Below are positions 36,006 through 43,473 of a DNA stretch of 64,000 nucleotides, in pieces. Location of the stretch: positions 19,180-83,179 of the forward strand of contig JAPKZB010000085.1 in NCBI GenBank assembly GCA_026393985.1, read 5' to 3'. The notes beneath the pieces were generated by a model. The model was given only the letters and a program-made list of their open reading frames with translations, had not been told where the DNA came from and did no database searches. Positions within the stretch are counted from its first letter, which is position 1. Every line of letters starts with the position of its first letter. The stretch comes from Acidobacteriota bacterium. GTDB taxonomy: Bacteria > Acidobacteriota > Terriglobia > Bryobacterales > Bryobacteraceae. The position numbers and the translations under genes were made by a program.

Positions 36006-37586
36006 CTACGTCCACGGTCGGGCCTCGAGACGCAGCCGCCCCCGCAGGCCGGGCCGCGTCTTCTGCTCAATCGGAATCTCGAAGGCGATCCCCTGGTCCG
36101 GGTCTCCCGCCACCAGTTCCCGCGTCTCCGCCTCCACCCCCGGCTTGCCCGGATTCATATCCTGATAGCCATACCGGATGCGCCAACCGGCCGGAGCTGT
36201 CTTGTCCGGAAACGCCTCCACCAGAATCAGCTCCCGGTAGATGAAGCCGCCCTCGTAGTGCCGCTTCAAAAACAGCAGCCCGTCCACCACGTAGTCCGGC
36301 ACCAGCACCTTCAGGTCAAAAGCAAAGCTCACCGACTTCGAGCCCTTCACGCTCTTCTTCGGGTCGAGAAACAACGAAAACAGGTGCGGACTCTTGGTGC
36401 GGTCCGGTGGGCGCGGCGTGCGCGGCGTACCCGGAAACAATTCATTGTAGGACCGGAACACCGCCGAATTCTCCCGCACCTCCCGCCGCGTCATCTGCCA
36501 CTGGCACCCCCGCACGCTGGCCGCAATCTCAAACTGATAGGAAGCCTGCACCGCTTTGCCTTCCTGGTGGGCCTTGTATACCTCGGCCGGCAGAGTAATG
36601 TCGTCAATGTCCAGGATGCCATCCACGCGCAGCGCCCCGAACAGAAACCGGGTCAGGTTCTGAAAACCCTCCTCCGAGTTCACGATTCCGTAGTGGCCGG
36701 AGTGGCTCCGGTGCACAAACGCCCGCGGCGAACGCACGTCACTGCCGTCCAGACCCGGACCATGCGTGGTCGCGTTCTCGATCCGTACCAACCCGTCGCT
36801 CGCCGGACCGGCCGCCCAACTCGACAGGCCCCCCGCCACGCTATAATCACCCGGGTTGGTGCCGACCAAGTTAAAGATCCTTTCCGGCGGAAAATTTTGC
36901 ACCACCGAAACATCGTCGCCCGGCGGCAGACCAAGGTAGCTGGCCATTCTCCCGCGGTTGAAGTTGTTGATATCGCCCAGCGAGACCCAGCCCGGGACGT
37001 TCCGCACAATGCGCATGTCAATGCCGTTATGCGGCGTAGCGTAGGTAAACACTTTATCCACCGCCCGCCGCGCCTCCGCCTCGCCCAGCGCCGGATTCTG
37101 CAAAAACGCGCGGCAGATCAACCCGCCCATCGAATGCGCCACCAGATACACGCGGAAATCCGCGGGCGTCACCCCGTTGTCCGCATTCGCGCAGATGCGC
37201 TCCCGCAGCCGGAGAATCAGTTGGCCCAGCCCGCGGGCGAACTGCTCAATCGGGGGCGTCGTACCATCGCCAAAGTCCTTGGACGCGTCATCGTAGTAGC
37301 GGTAGATCACGATGCTCTGGTACGGCACGGCCCGATCCGTTCTCTGCGCCGAAAGCAGATCGTCGCCGTCGACGAACACGTCCTCGTATTGGTGGTCGCT
37401 CATCAACCGCACCAGCGGCGACTCGAAGTAGAAGCGCTTCATCTCACCGGTCCACGCCATGCGCGACTTCGTCGAGCCGATATTGAACCCCATGTAGGGA
37501 TCCGCCACGGCCTCCTCAATTTCCCCTTGCGTCGCCGCGAAGCCGCGGACGTAGATGATCGGATGGTAAGGGTGATGCCCGTTCAT
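36006..37586 (-). CDS. lipase-like alpha/beta hydrolase
   Basis: 526 residues from the ATG at 37584-37586, which has AGGAGACA upstream; earlier in-frame ATGs fall inside the PIMT gene and are rejected. The N-terminus YHPIIYVRGFAATQGE contains the oxyanion-type loop. The nucleophile elbow is LVAHSMGGLICRAFL (Ser of GHSMG-type), with TYATPHNGID and a candidate His in VHRSHSGHYGIV. The ~200-residue C-terminal part has no recognised domain and is beta-rich. No signal peptide, so a cytoplasmic location is likely. Downstream of the PIMT gene on the same strand by 16 bp. Confidence 0.8.
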   Translation of the reverse strand: MNGHHPYHPIIYVRGFAATQGEIEEAVADPYMGFNIGSTKSRMAWTGEMKRFYFESPLVRLMSDHQYEDVFVDGDDLLSAQRTDRAVPYQSIVIYRYYDDASKDFGDGTTPPIEQFARGLGQLILRLRERICANADNGVTPADFRVYLVAHSMGGLICRAFLQNPALGEAEARRAVDKVFTYATPHNGIDMRIVRNVPGWVSLGDINNFNRGRMASYLGLPPGDDVSVVQNFPPERIFNLVGTNPGDYSVAGGLSSWAAGPASDGLVRIENATTHGPGLDGSDVRSPRAFVHRSHSGHYGIVNSEEGFQNLTRFLFGALRVDGILDIDDITLPAEVYKAHQEGKAVQASYQFEIAASVRGCQWQMTRREVRENSAVFRSYNELFPGTPRTPRPPDRTKSPHLFSLFLDPKKSVKGSKSVSFAFDLKVLVPDYVVDGLLFLKRHYEGGFIYRELILVEAFPDKTAPAGWRIRYGYQDMNPGKPGVEAETRELVAGDPDQGIAFEIPIEQKTRPGLRGRLRLEARPWT

Positions 37587-37602
37587 AAGATGTCTCCTCA
37601 GC

Positions 37603-38322
37603 TTACTCCTTCCTCTGCCCGCTCCCCCGGACCATGGGAACAAACCGCACCGGGACCAGGCTTCGCGTCTGGGTCCTGCCGTCGAGCGATTTGTCCACCA
37701 CCACCAGCCGCTGCGTCTCCTCACCCACCGGCGCCACCAATCGTCCGCCCGGACGCAGCTGCGCCAGCAACTCGGCGGGAATCTCCGGCGGCGCCGCCGT
37801 CAACAGAATCCGGTCGTAGGGCGCATACGCCGCCCAGCCCCTGCACCCGTCACCCTCCCGCACCTGGACATTGCGAAAGCCATTGGTCCGCAGCACCAGC
37901 GCCGCCGTGCGCGCCAGCTCCGGAACAATCTCCAAACTGTACACCTTGCCGGCCAGCCGCCCCAACACTGCGGCCTGATAGCCGGAGCCGGTTCCCACTT
38001 CAAGCACCCGGTCCCGCTTACCCGGCGCCAATAACTCGGTCATTAAAGCAACCATGTAAGGCGGCGAGATCGTCTGCCCACGGCCAATCGGCAGCGCCCG
38101 GTCTTCGTAGGCAAAAGGCACTTGATCGGGCGGCACGAACAACTCCCGCGGCACCCGGGCCATGGCCGCCAGCACGTGCGGATCCTTGATACCGCGCGCC
38201 ACCAACTGCTCCTTCACCATGCCCTGCCGGCGCACCGGATACTCAACCGGGGAAATCGACCGCTGGCCCCACCCTGTCATCCACCCCGCCAGCAGGACGC
38301 CACACCACGTTTTCCGTTTCAC
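37603..38322 (-). CDS. pcm: protein-L-isoaspartate O-methyltransferase with export signal
   Basis: 239 residues. The PIMT core is clear: MVKEQLVARGIKDPHVLAAM, RVPRELFVP, QTISPPYMVALMTELL, the SAM loop VLEVGTGSGYQAAVLG, and LRPGGRLVAPVG. It is preceded by MKRKTWCGVLLAGWMTGWGQ, a signal sequence with a Cys in the hydrophobic stretch. Most PIMTs are cytosolic repair enzymes for isoaspartyl damage. Export would place it in the periplasm, where SAM is not expected, so either the leader is an anchor or the start is downstream. Followed after 16 bp by the lipase-like gene. Confidence 0.88.
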   Translation of the reverse strand: MKRKTWCGVLLAGWMTGWGQRSISPVEYPVRRQGMVKEQLVARGIKDPHVLAAMARVPRELFVPPDQVPFAYEDRALPIGRGQTISPPYMVALMTELLAPGKRDRVLEVGTGSGYQAAVLGRLAGKVYSLEIVPELARTAALVLRTNGFRNVQVREGDGCRGWAAYAPYDRILLTAAPPEIPAELLAQLRPGGRLVAPVGEETQRLVVVDKSLDGRTQTRSLVPVRFVPMVRGSGQRKE

Positions 38323-38363
38323 ATTGTCTCCTTGTCAAAACCATTCGCCAGCAGGCCACCGCC

Positions 38364-39980
38364 TCACTCCCGCTCCATCGGCCCCGGCTTCTCCGCCAGC
38401 CGCGGCACCTCGGTCATCGTCGCCTCCGTCAGCAGCAACGTCCCCACCACCGACACCGCATTCTCGAGCGCCACCCGCACCACCTTCGTCGGATCCACAA
38501 TCCCCGCCTCCATCAGATCCACGTACCGGCACCGCGCCGCATCAAATCCCACGTTGCCCGTCGAGGCCCGCATCCGGTCAATCACCACCCCCGCATCCGC
38601 ATCCGAGTTCACCGCAATCTGCCGCGCCGGCGCCTCCACCGCCCGCCGCAGCAGCCGGATGCCCGTCCGCTCATCATCTTCCGCCAGCTTCTCCTCGGCC
38701 TCAATCGCCCCAATCAGGCGCAGTAGCGCCAGCCCACCCCCGGGCACAATCCCCTCCTCCGCCGCCGCCCGCGTCGCACTGATCGCGTCCTCAAACGCCT
38801 CCTTCCGGTTCTTCATCTCCGACTCCGACAACGCCCCCACCCGGATCACCGCTACCCCGCCCGCCAGCTTCGCCAACCGCTCCCGCAGCTTCTCCTTGTC
38901 ATAGTCCGAGGTCGTCTCCTCAATCTGCCGCCGGATCTCCGCGCACCGCCCGTCCAACTTCGCCCGCTCCCCGCCCCCGCCCACAATCGTCGTCGTGTCC
39001 TTGTCAATCACCACGCGCTTGGCCCTACCCAAATCCGCGAGCGTCACGTTCTCCAGCTTCGTCCCCAACTCCTCGGCAATCAGCACCCCGCCCGTCAGAA
39101 TTGCAATATCCTGCAGCATCGCCTTCCGCCGGTCCCCAAACCCCGGCGCCTTCACCGCCGCGCACGGAATCGTCCCCCGGATCTTGTTCAACACGAGCGT
39201 CGCCAGCGACTCGCCCTCCACCTCCTCGGCAATCACCAGCAGCGACCGGCCCGACCGCAGAATCTCCTCAAGCACCGGCAGCAGCTCCTTCACGTTGCTG
39301 ATCCGCTTCTCAAAGATCAGAATCAGCGGATCGTCCAGCACCGCCCGCATCCCCTCCTGCTCCGTCGCAAAGTACGGCGAAATGTAGCCCCGGTCAAACC
39401 GCATCCCCTCCACCACATCCAGCACCGACTCCGTCGTCTTCGCCTCCTCCACCGTAATCACCCCCTCCGGTCCCACCCGCTCCACCGCGTCCGCCACCAT
39501 GTTCCCGATCGCCTCGTCGTTGTGCGCCGACACCGCCGCCACGTACACCCGCTCCTGCCGCCCCTGCACCGGCCGCGACAACGCCGCCAGCGCCGCCACC
39601 GCCGCCCGCAGTCCCCGGTCCAGCCCCCGCTTGATCTCAATGCTGCTCGCTCCCGCCGCGATGTTGCGCATCCCCTCGGCCAGCATCGAATAGGCCAGCA
39701 CCGTCGATGTGCTCGTCCCATCCCCCACCGCCTCCGCCGTCCGCTCGGCCGCCTCCCGCAGCATCTTCGCCCCCAGGTTCTCCACCGGCTCCTTGACCTC
39801 GATCTCCTTGGCGATCGTCACCCCGTCGTTGCACACCAGCGGCCGGCCGAACTGCTTATCGATCAGCACGCACTTCGACTTCGGCCCCAGCGTCACCCGC
39901 ACCGCATCCGCCACCACCGCCGCCCCGCGCAGGAGCTTCTCCCGCGCTTCGGATCGAAAATAGAACTGTTTGGCTGCCAT
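38364..39980 (-). CDS. groEL: GroEL-like chaperonin paralogue, no groES partner
   Basis: 538 residues from the ATG at 39978-39980 (AAAGG upstream); longer frames have no family similarity. GroEL blocks present: [31 protein letters not shown], the ATP site [34 protein letters not shown], and [19 protein letters not shown] with the catalytic Asp. It differs from housekeeping GroEL by an altered N-terminus ([13 protein letters not shown]), by SKC where GRN is usual, and by a C-terminus ending in PGPMERE without Gly-Gly-Met repeats. No groES is adjacent and no CIRCE operator is visible upstream. Probably an auxiliary copy. Confidence 0.9.
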   Translation of the reverse strand: MAAKQFYFRSEAREKLLRGAAVVADAVRVTLGPKSKCVLIDKQFGRPLVCNDGVTIAKEIEVKEPVENLGAKMLREAAERTAEAVGDGTSTSTVLAYSMLAEGMRNIAAGASSIEIKRGLDRGLRAAVAALAALSRPVQGRQERVYVAAVSAHNDEAIGNMVADAVERVGPEGVITVEEAKTTESVLDVVEGMRFDRGYISPYFATEQEGMRAVLDDPLILIFEKRISNVKELLPVLEEILRSGRSLLVIAEEVEGESLATLVLNKIRGTIPCAAVKAPGFGDRRKAMLQDIAILTGGVLIAEELGTKLENVTLADLGRAKRVVIDKDTTTIVGGGGERAKLDGRCAEIRRQIEETTSDYDKEKLRERLAKLAGGVAVIRVGALSESEMKNRKEAFEDAISATRAAAEEGIVPGGGLALLRLIGAIEAEEKLAEDDERTGIRLLRRAVEAPARQIAVNSDADAGVVIDRMRASTGNVGFDAARCRYVDLMEAGIVDPTKVVRVALENAVSVVGTLLLTEATMTEVPRLAEKPGPMERE

Positions 39981-40096
39981 AGGGCCTTTCCCCGTGCAGT
40001 TGGCATTCCATTCGCTCCATCGGCGCCAAATAGAGACCGTCTGAGTCCGCACACCCAGCGCCTGGGGAATTGGCCCATCCGGGTGTGGTCCGCCGC

Positions 40097-40723
40097 TCAG
40101 TCCGGCAGATGGTCCAGGAACCAGCGGCCCGCCATCCGTGCCACGGCCTCAAGTGCCCCGGGCTCCTCGAACAGGTGTGTGGCCCCGCGGATAAACTCCA
40201 GCTTGCTCTGCGGGTTCAGTTGACGCAGAGCCCGTTTGTTGCCGGTGAATACCGTCGCATCCAGGCTCCCCACCAGCAGCAGCGTCGGCGCCCGCACCAG
40301 TTCCAGCGTGCGCGCGGCCAAGTCCGGCCGGCCGCCGCGCGAAACCACGGCGTACACCGGATTGTCCGGTTCGGCCGCCGCCCGCAGCGCCGCCGCCGCC
40401 CCTGTACTTGCGCCAAAGTACGCAATCGGTAACTGCCGGCTCAACGGATATTCTTGAACCCACACCGTGGCCTGCAGCAGCCGGCTGGCCAGCAGCTCGA
40501 TATCAAACCGGGCATCCGGTTGCTCGTCTTCGGCGGCAGTCAATAGGTCAATCAGCAGCGTTCCCAGCCCCTCGGCGCGCAGATGCGCCGCCACGGCCTG
40601 ATTGCGCACGCCGAAACGGCTGCTGCCGCTGCCGTGCGCGAAGATCATTATGCCGCGGGCCGCTTCGGGAATACTCAGGTCGCCGGCAATCGGCAGCGGC
40701 GGAATCATCACGGGGATTGCCAT
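40097..40723 (-). CDS. small alpha/beta hydrolase (dienelactone-hydrolase-like)
   Basis: 208 residues from the ATG at 40721-40723; a longer frame to 40846 would antisense the SD and promoter region of the next gene. The fold shows [15 protein letters not shown] near residue 24, the nucleophile Ser in [12 protein letters not shown], the acid Asp in [10 protein letters not shown] and His in [12 protein letters not shown], so the triad is complete. Related proteins are often encoded with or fused to phosphoribosyltransferases, which is not the case here. Divergent from the cytochrome gene at 40835. Confidence 0.82.
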   Translation of the reverse strand: MAIPVMIPPLPIAGDLSIPEAARGIMIFAHGSGSSRFGVRNQAVAAHLRAEGLGTLLIDLLTAAEDEQPDARFDIELLASRLLQATVWVQEYPLSRQLPIAYFGASTGAAAALRAAAEPDNPVYAVVSRGGRPDLAARTLELVRAPTLLLVGSLDATVFTGNKRALRQLNPQSKLEFIRGATHLFEEPGALEAVARMAGRWFLDHLPD

Positions 40724-40834
40724 AGTCCCGGGTTTTGCATTTGCGGTTCCATCACCGCGGATCCCGTTGGCATCCCGATTGCAGGAGGACGATTGCTCGG
40801 TGACATCCGTATTCTCATCGCTTAGGAGGTTCGT

Positions 40835-41665
40835 ATGAAACTTCACCAGCAGGATCGATCAGCAATCCGATGGGGGCTGCTCCCGTGGGCGCTCCTCGTG
40901 ACGGGTAACCTCGCCTTCAGCCAGGAGAAACTGCAGAAGGTACCCATTAGCGACATCCGCGCCAACGCCGGCGCCGCCATGTTCGCCAGCTATTGAGCCT
41001 CCTGCCACGGGGCAGACGGCAAAGGAGGCGGCCCGGCGGGCCCCGCTCTGCGCGGCCTGCCGCCGGATTTGACCTTGCTCGCCACCAACAACGGCGACGC
41101 CTTCCCCAAGGACCGGATCATGATGACCCTCGGCCGCATCCCCTCCGCCGGCGCTCACGGCAGTGCGGACATGCCGATCTGGGGAGAGGTCTTCCGCGGC
41201 TCCCAGCAGTCCGAGACCGAAACCCAGATGCGGATCTACAATCTCACTCGTTACGTCGAATCGCTGCAAATACCCACCGTGCAGAAACGCATACCGGCCG
41301 GTAAAACCGGTAAAGAAGAGATGCCCACCCGCCTGCTCGCGCTGCCGGTCAACTCCGGCCCGGAGATATACCGCTGGCTCTGCGCCGGCTGCCACGGCGC
41401 CACCGGCAAAGGCGATGGCCCCGCCCTCTCCTCTCTCCATGCCACACCGGCCAATCTAACCCACCTCGCAAGAACCCACGAAAGCAAGTTCCCGAGCCTG
41501 CATCTAACCAACATGCTCGATGAAGATCCCGGCACTCCCGCGCACGGCAGCAAGGAGATTCCCATCTGGGGCAACTCCTTCCGCGGCAGCGGCGAGGATC
41601 CGAAGGTCGTCCGCCTCCGCATCCGCAACCTCGTCGACTATCTCAAAACGCTCCAGGCGCCTTGA
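40835..41665 (+). pseudogene. diheme cytochrome c with in-frame UGA at the first heme cysteine
   Basis: An ATG at 40835 with an excellent AGGAGG (40824-40829) opens a 277-codon frame (stop codon included) interrupted only by TGA at 40994-40996. Translation gives a signal peptide, then MFASY-stop-ASCHGADGKGGG: the TGA stands exactly where the first Cys of CASCH should be. The rest is intact: a first domain with ADMPIWG (possible distal Met), a second heme motif CAGCHGATGKGDG near 187-191, and SKEIPIWG, where the equivalent Met is Ile. A single TGC-to-TGA change explains it; selenocysteine recoding is a remote alternative. A damaged neighbour at 41792-42260 favours decay. Predicted role: periplasmic electron carrier. 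Confidence 0.8.
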
Positions 41666-41701
41666 AGCAGCCGCCATTCCCACAGCAACCCGCCATCAAG
41701 A

Positions 41702-41750
41702 AACCGGCTGGAACGTGCGGCGGAGTGGATTCCGCCCGTCTCAGCCGGTT
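41702..41750. other. nested inverted repeat downstream of the cytochrome frame
   Basis: AACCGGCTG (41702-41710) pairs with CAGCCGGTT (41742-41750). Inside lies a second arm pair, GGCGGA with TCCGCC, giving a long two-step hairpin. It begins 37 bp after the cytochrome stop and has no T tract, so it may be a terminator of the non-U type or a structured 3' end. Confidence 0.5.
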
Positions 41751-41791
41751 CGTGTCACGGCCAAGCCGGAAAGCCGGCCGTCAACTGCAAA

Positions 41792-42260
41792 CTACTTGCC
41801 ACACAGCACAAAGGGGCCGGTAGGCAGCGGCGTTCCCACTTGCACCACCCAGCCCTCCTCCGGCGGCGTGCAGGTGTAGTGCGGATAGACCGGATAGGTC
41901 GCACCACCAATCACCTTCGGTAATCCGGGTTCCGCACAGGACCAACCCGCCCAACCGCCCGCCCGAAAAGTTCTGACTGGCCTCAATCTTGGGCAGAATG
42001 CTCTGGCTGCAGTCCTCGCCCAGGATCGTCATCGGCGTCACCGTGCTCCCGTAAAGCCCCCCCTACGGTGTGCCCTGCAAGACTGTCTCCCCAGGGAGTT
42101 TATCGCCGTGCTGCAGGTGAGTACGCAGCGCGCTGGACGCGACACGGATCAATTGAAAACCACCCTTGCCGGTGGCATGACAAACATTCACCTTGTTGGC
42201 CTGCGCAAATGCGCCGGCAGGAGGCAGCAGGACCAGCCCCGCAAAGCTTAACTTTCTCAT
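41792..42260 (-). pseudogene. small secreted protein, broken by a stop and a frameshift
   Basis: From the ATG at 42258-42260 (GAGAGG upstream) the frame gives signal MRKLSFAGLVLLPPAGAFAQ and a small CHATGKGGFQ...HGD domain. This His/Cys pattern is seen in short secreted repeats of Bacteroidetes/Acidobacteria-type proteins. The frame meets TAG at 42063-42065. Beyond it the same frame continues sensibly (GSTVTPMTILGEDCSQSILP) to about 41970. There protein-like sequence jumps to another frame (AEPGLPKVIGGATYP, GWVVQVGTPLPTGPFVLCGK) and stops at 41792. Read together this is one gene of about 155 codons with two lesions. If the TAG is genuine, the 65-residue product could still be made. Confidence 0.5.
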
Positions 42261-42435
42261 CTTTATCGCCTCTCCGTCCCGCACGTCCGTGCCCGTTGGC
42301 ACCCGTCGCCGGAACGGCATCAATCAGGCTTGTACCGTAGTTTTGCCTGAGCAAACCTTTGTGCGTACTGACAACACCTGTTCCAAAAAACGGATCAGTC
42401 AATCCTCTCTTACCCGGGCTTGTCTATCGACGCGG

Positions 42436-42465
42436 TTGACAGGAAGCAATCGCCGGGCATATGGT
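42436..42465 (+). promoter_or_regulatory. sigma-70-type promoter before the beta-propeller gene
   Basis: TTGACA at 42436-42441, a perfect -35 box, is followed after 18 bp by TATGGT at 42460-42465 (4 of 6 to TATAAT). Transcription would start near 42472, only a few bases before the GTG at 42478, so the message could be almost leaderless. Confidence 0.45.
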
Positions 42466-42477
42466 CTTACCAGATCT

Positions 42478-43473
42478 GTGCCTTCCTCCCACTCTCTCCT
42501 GCCCCTGCTGTCCGTGCTGGCCACGGTCCTGCCCGCCGTCGCCGAACAACGGTTTCTCCTCGCCGCCGAAAATCAGGTCATCGAAGTCAACCGCGCCGGC
42601 CGCGTCACCAGCGTCGTCAAACACCCCGGCCACCGCAACATCTGGGACGCCTGGCGCCTCCCCGATGGCGGCATCTTCTACGTCCACCGCGATGGCCTGG
42701 CGGTCTTCGATAAAAACAACCGCCTCATCCTGGAACACCCCGCCGTCCGCCGCGGCAACGACGTCGAAGCCCCCGGCGGCGCCGTCCTCGACGGCGGCCG
42801 TCACTTCGCCATGCTCGATAGCGAAGCCGCCGAAATCCGCGTCATCAACCGCCAAGGCGTCGTTGTCAGCCGCACCCCCATTCCCGATTTGCGGCCCGAA
42901 CCCGTCCACTCCCGCTACCGCATGATCCGCCCTTCCTCCCGCGGCAACGCCTTCTGGATCGTTCAATATGCCCGCAAAACGCTGCTCGAGGTCGAAATCG
43001 GCACCGGAAAGATCCTCGCCACCATCGACCTCTCACCCCATCTGACTAACACTCCCCCGGCGCCCCACCTCGCCTTCGCCACCCTCGAACCCGGCGACGG
43101 CTCCCTCTACGCCACCACCGCCACGGGCCTCCAAATGCTCCGCTTCGATGCCCAGCGCCACCGCACCGGCTCCTGGACCGCTGCCGACCTCGGCCTCGCC
43201 ACCCGCTACCTGCTCGGCATGCAGCGCCTCGCCAATGGCAACCTCCTGCTCGCCTGCGGCGACTACCATATGAAATCCACCGCCGAAGGCCGCGATCAGC
43301 TGGCCGAAATCAACCCCGGCGGCCAGGTCGTCTGGAAGCTCACCCGCGCCCAGCTACTCGACCAGATCGACGGCTTCGTCGACCCCAAAACAGGCCTCGA
43401 AGAGCTTCGCATCACCAACGTGCACGCCTACGACTCCGCCAAAATCAAAGACGCGCTCGCGGGGAAACGTTGA
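42478..43473 (+). CDS. secreted beta-propeller (PQQ/WD40-like) protein
   Basis: 331 residues if started at GTG 42478, which gives a clean signal peptide (SLLPLLSVLATVLPAVAEQ); the frame is open further upstream but that part is not protein-like. Repeating blade-like units are seen: RFLLAAENQVIEVNRAGRV, NIWDAWRLPDGGIFYVHRDG, NAFWIVQYARKTLLEVEIGTG, RLANGNLLLACGDYH and GQVVWKLTRAQL. No catalytic residues can be named. Its stop overlaps the TTG start of the DUF1592-type cytochrome gene, so it is the first gene of that three-gene operon. Confidence 0.7.
   Translation: MPSSHSLLPLLSVLATVLPAVAEQRFLLAAENQVIEVNRAGRVTSVVKHPGHRNIWDAWRLPDGGIFYVHRDGLAVFDKNNRLILEHPAVRRGNDVEAPGGAVLDGGRHFAMLDSEAAEIRVINRQGVVVSRTPIPDLRPEPVHSRYRMIRPSSRGNAFWIVQYARKTLLEVEIGTGKILATIDLSPHLTNTPPAPHLAFATLEPGDGSLYATTATGLQMLRFDAQRHRTGSWTAADLGLATRYLLGMQRLANGNLLLACGDYHMKSTAEGRDQLAEINPGGQVVWKLTRAQLLDQIDGFVDPKTGLEELRITNVHAYDSAKIKDALAGKR

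Noticed and set aside
39981..40096. CIRCE operator upstream of groEL
   Set aside because: No TTAGCACTC/GAGTGCTAA inverted repeat in the interval.
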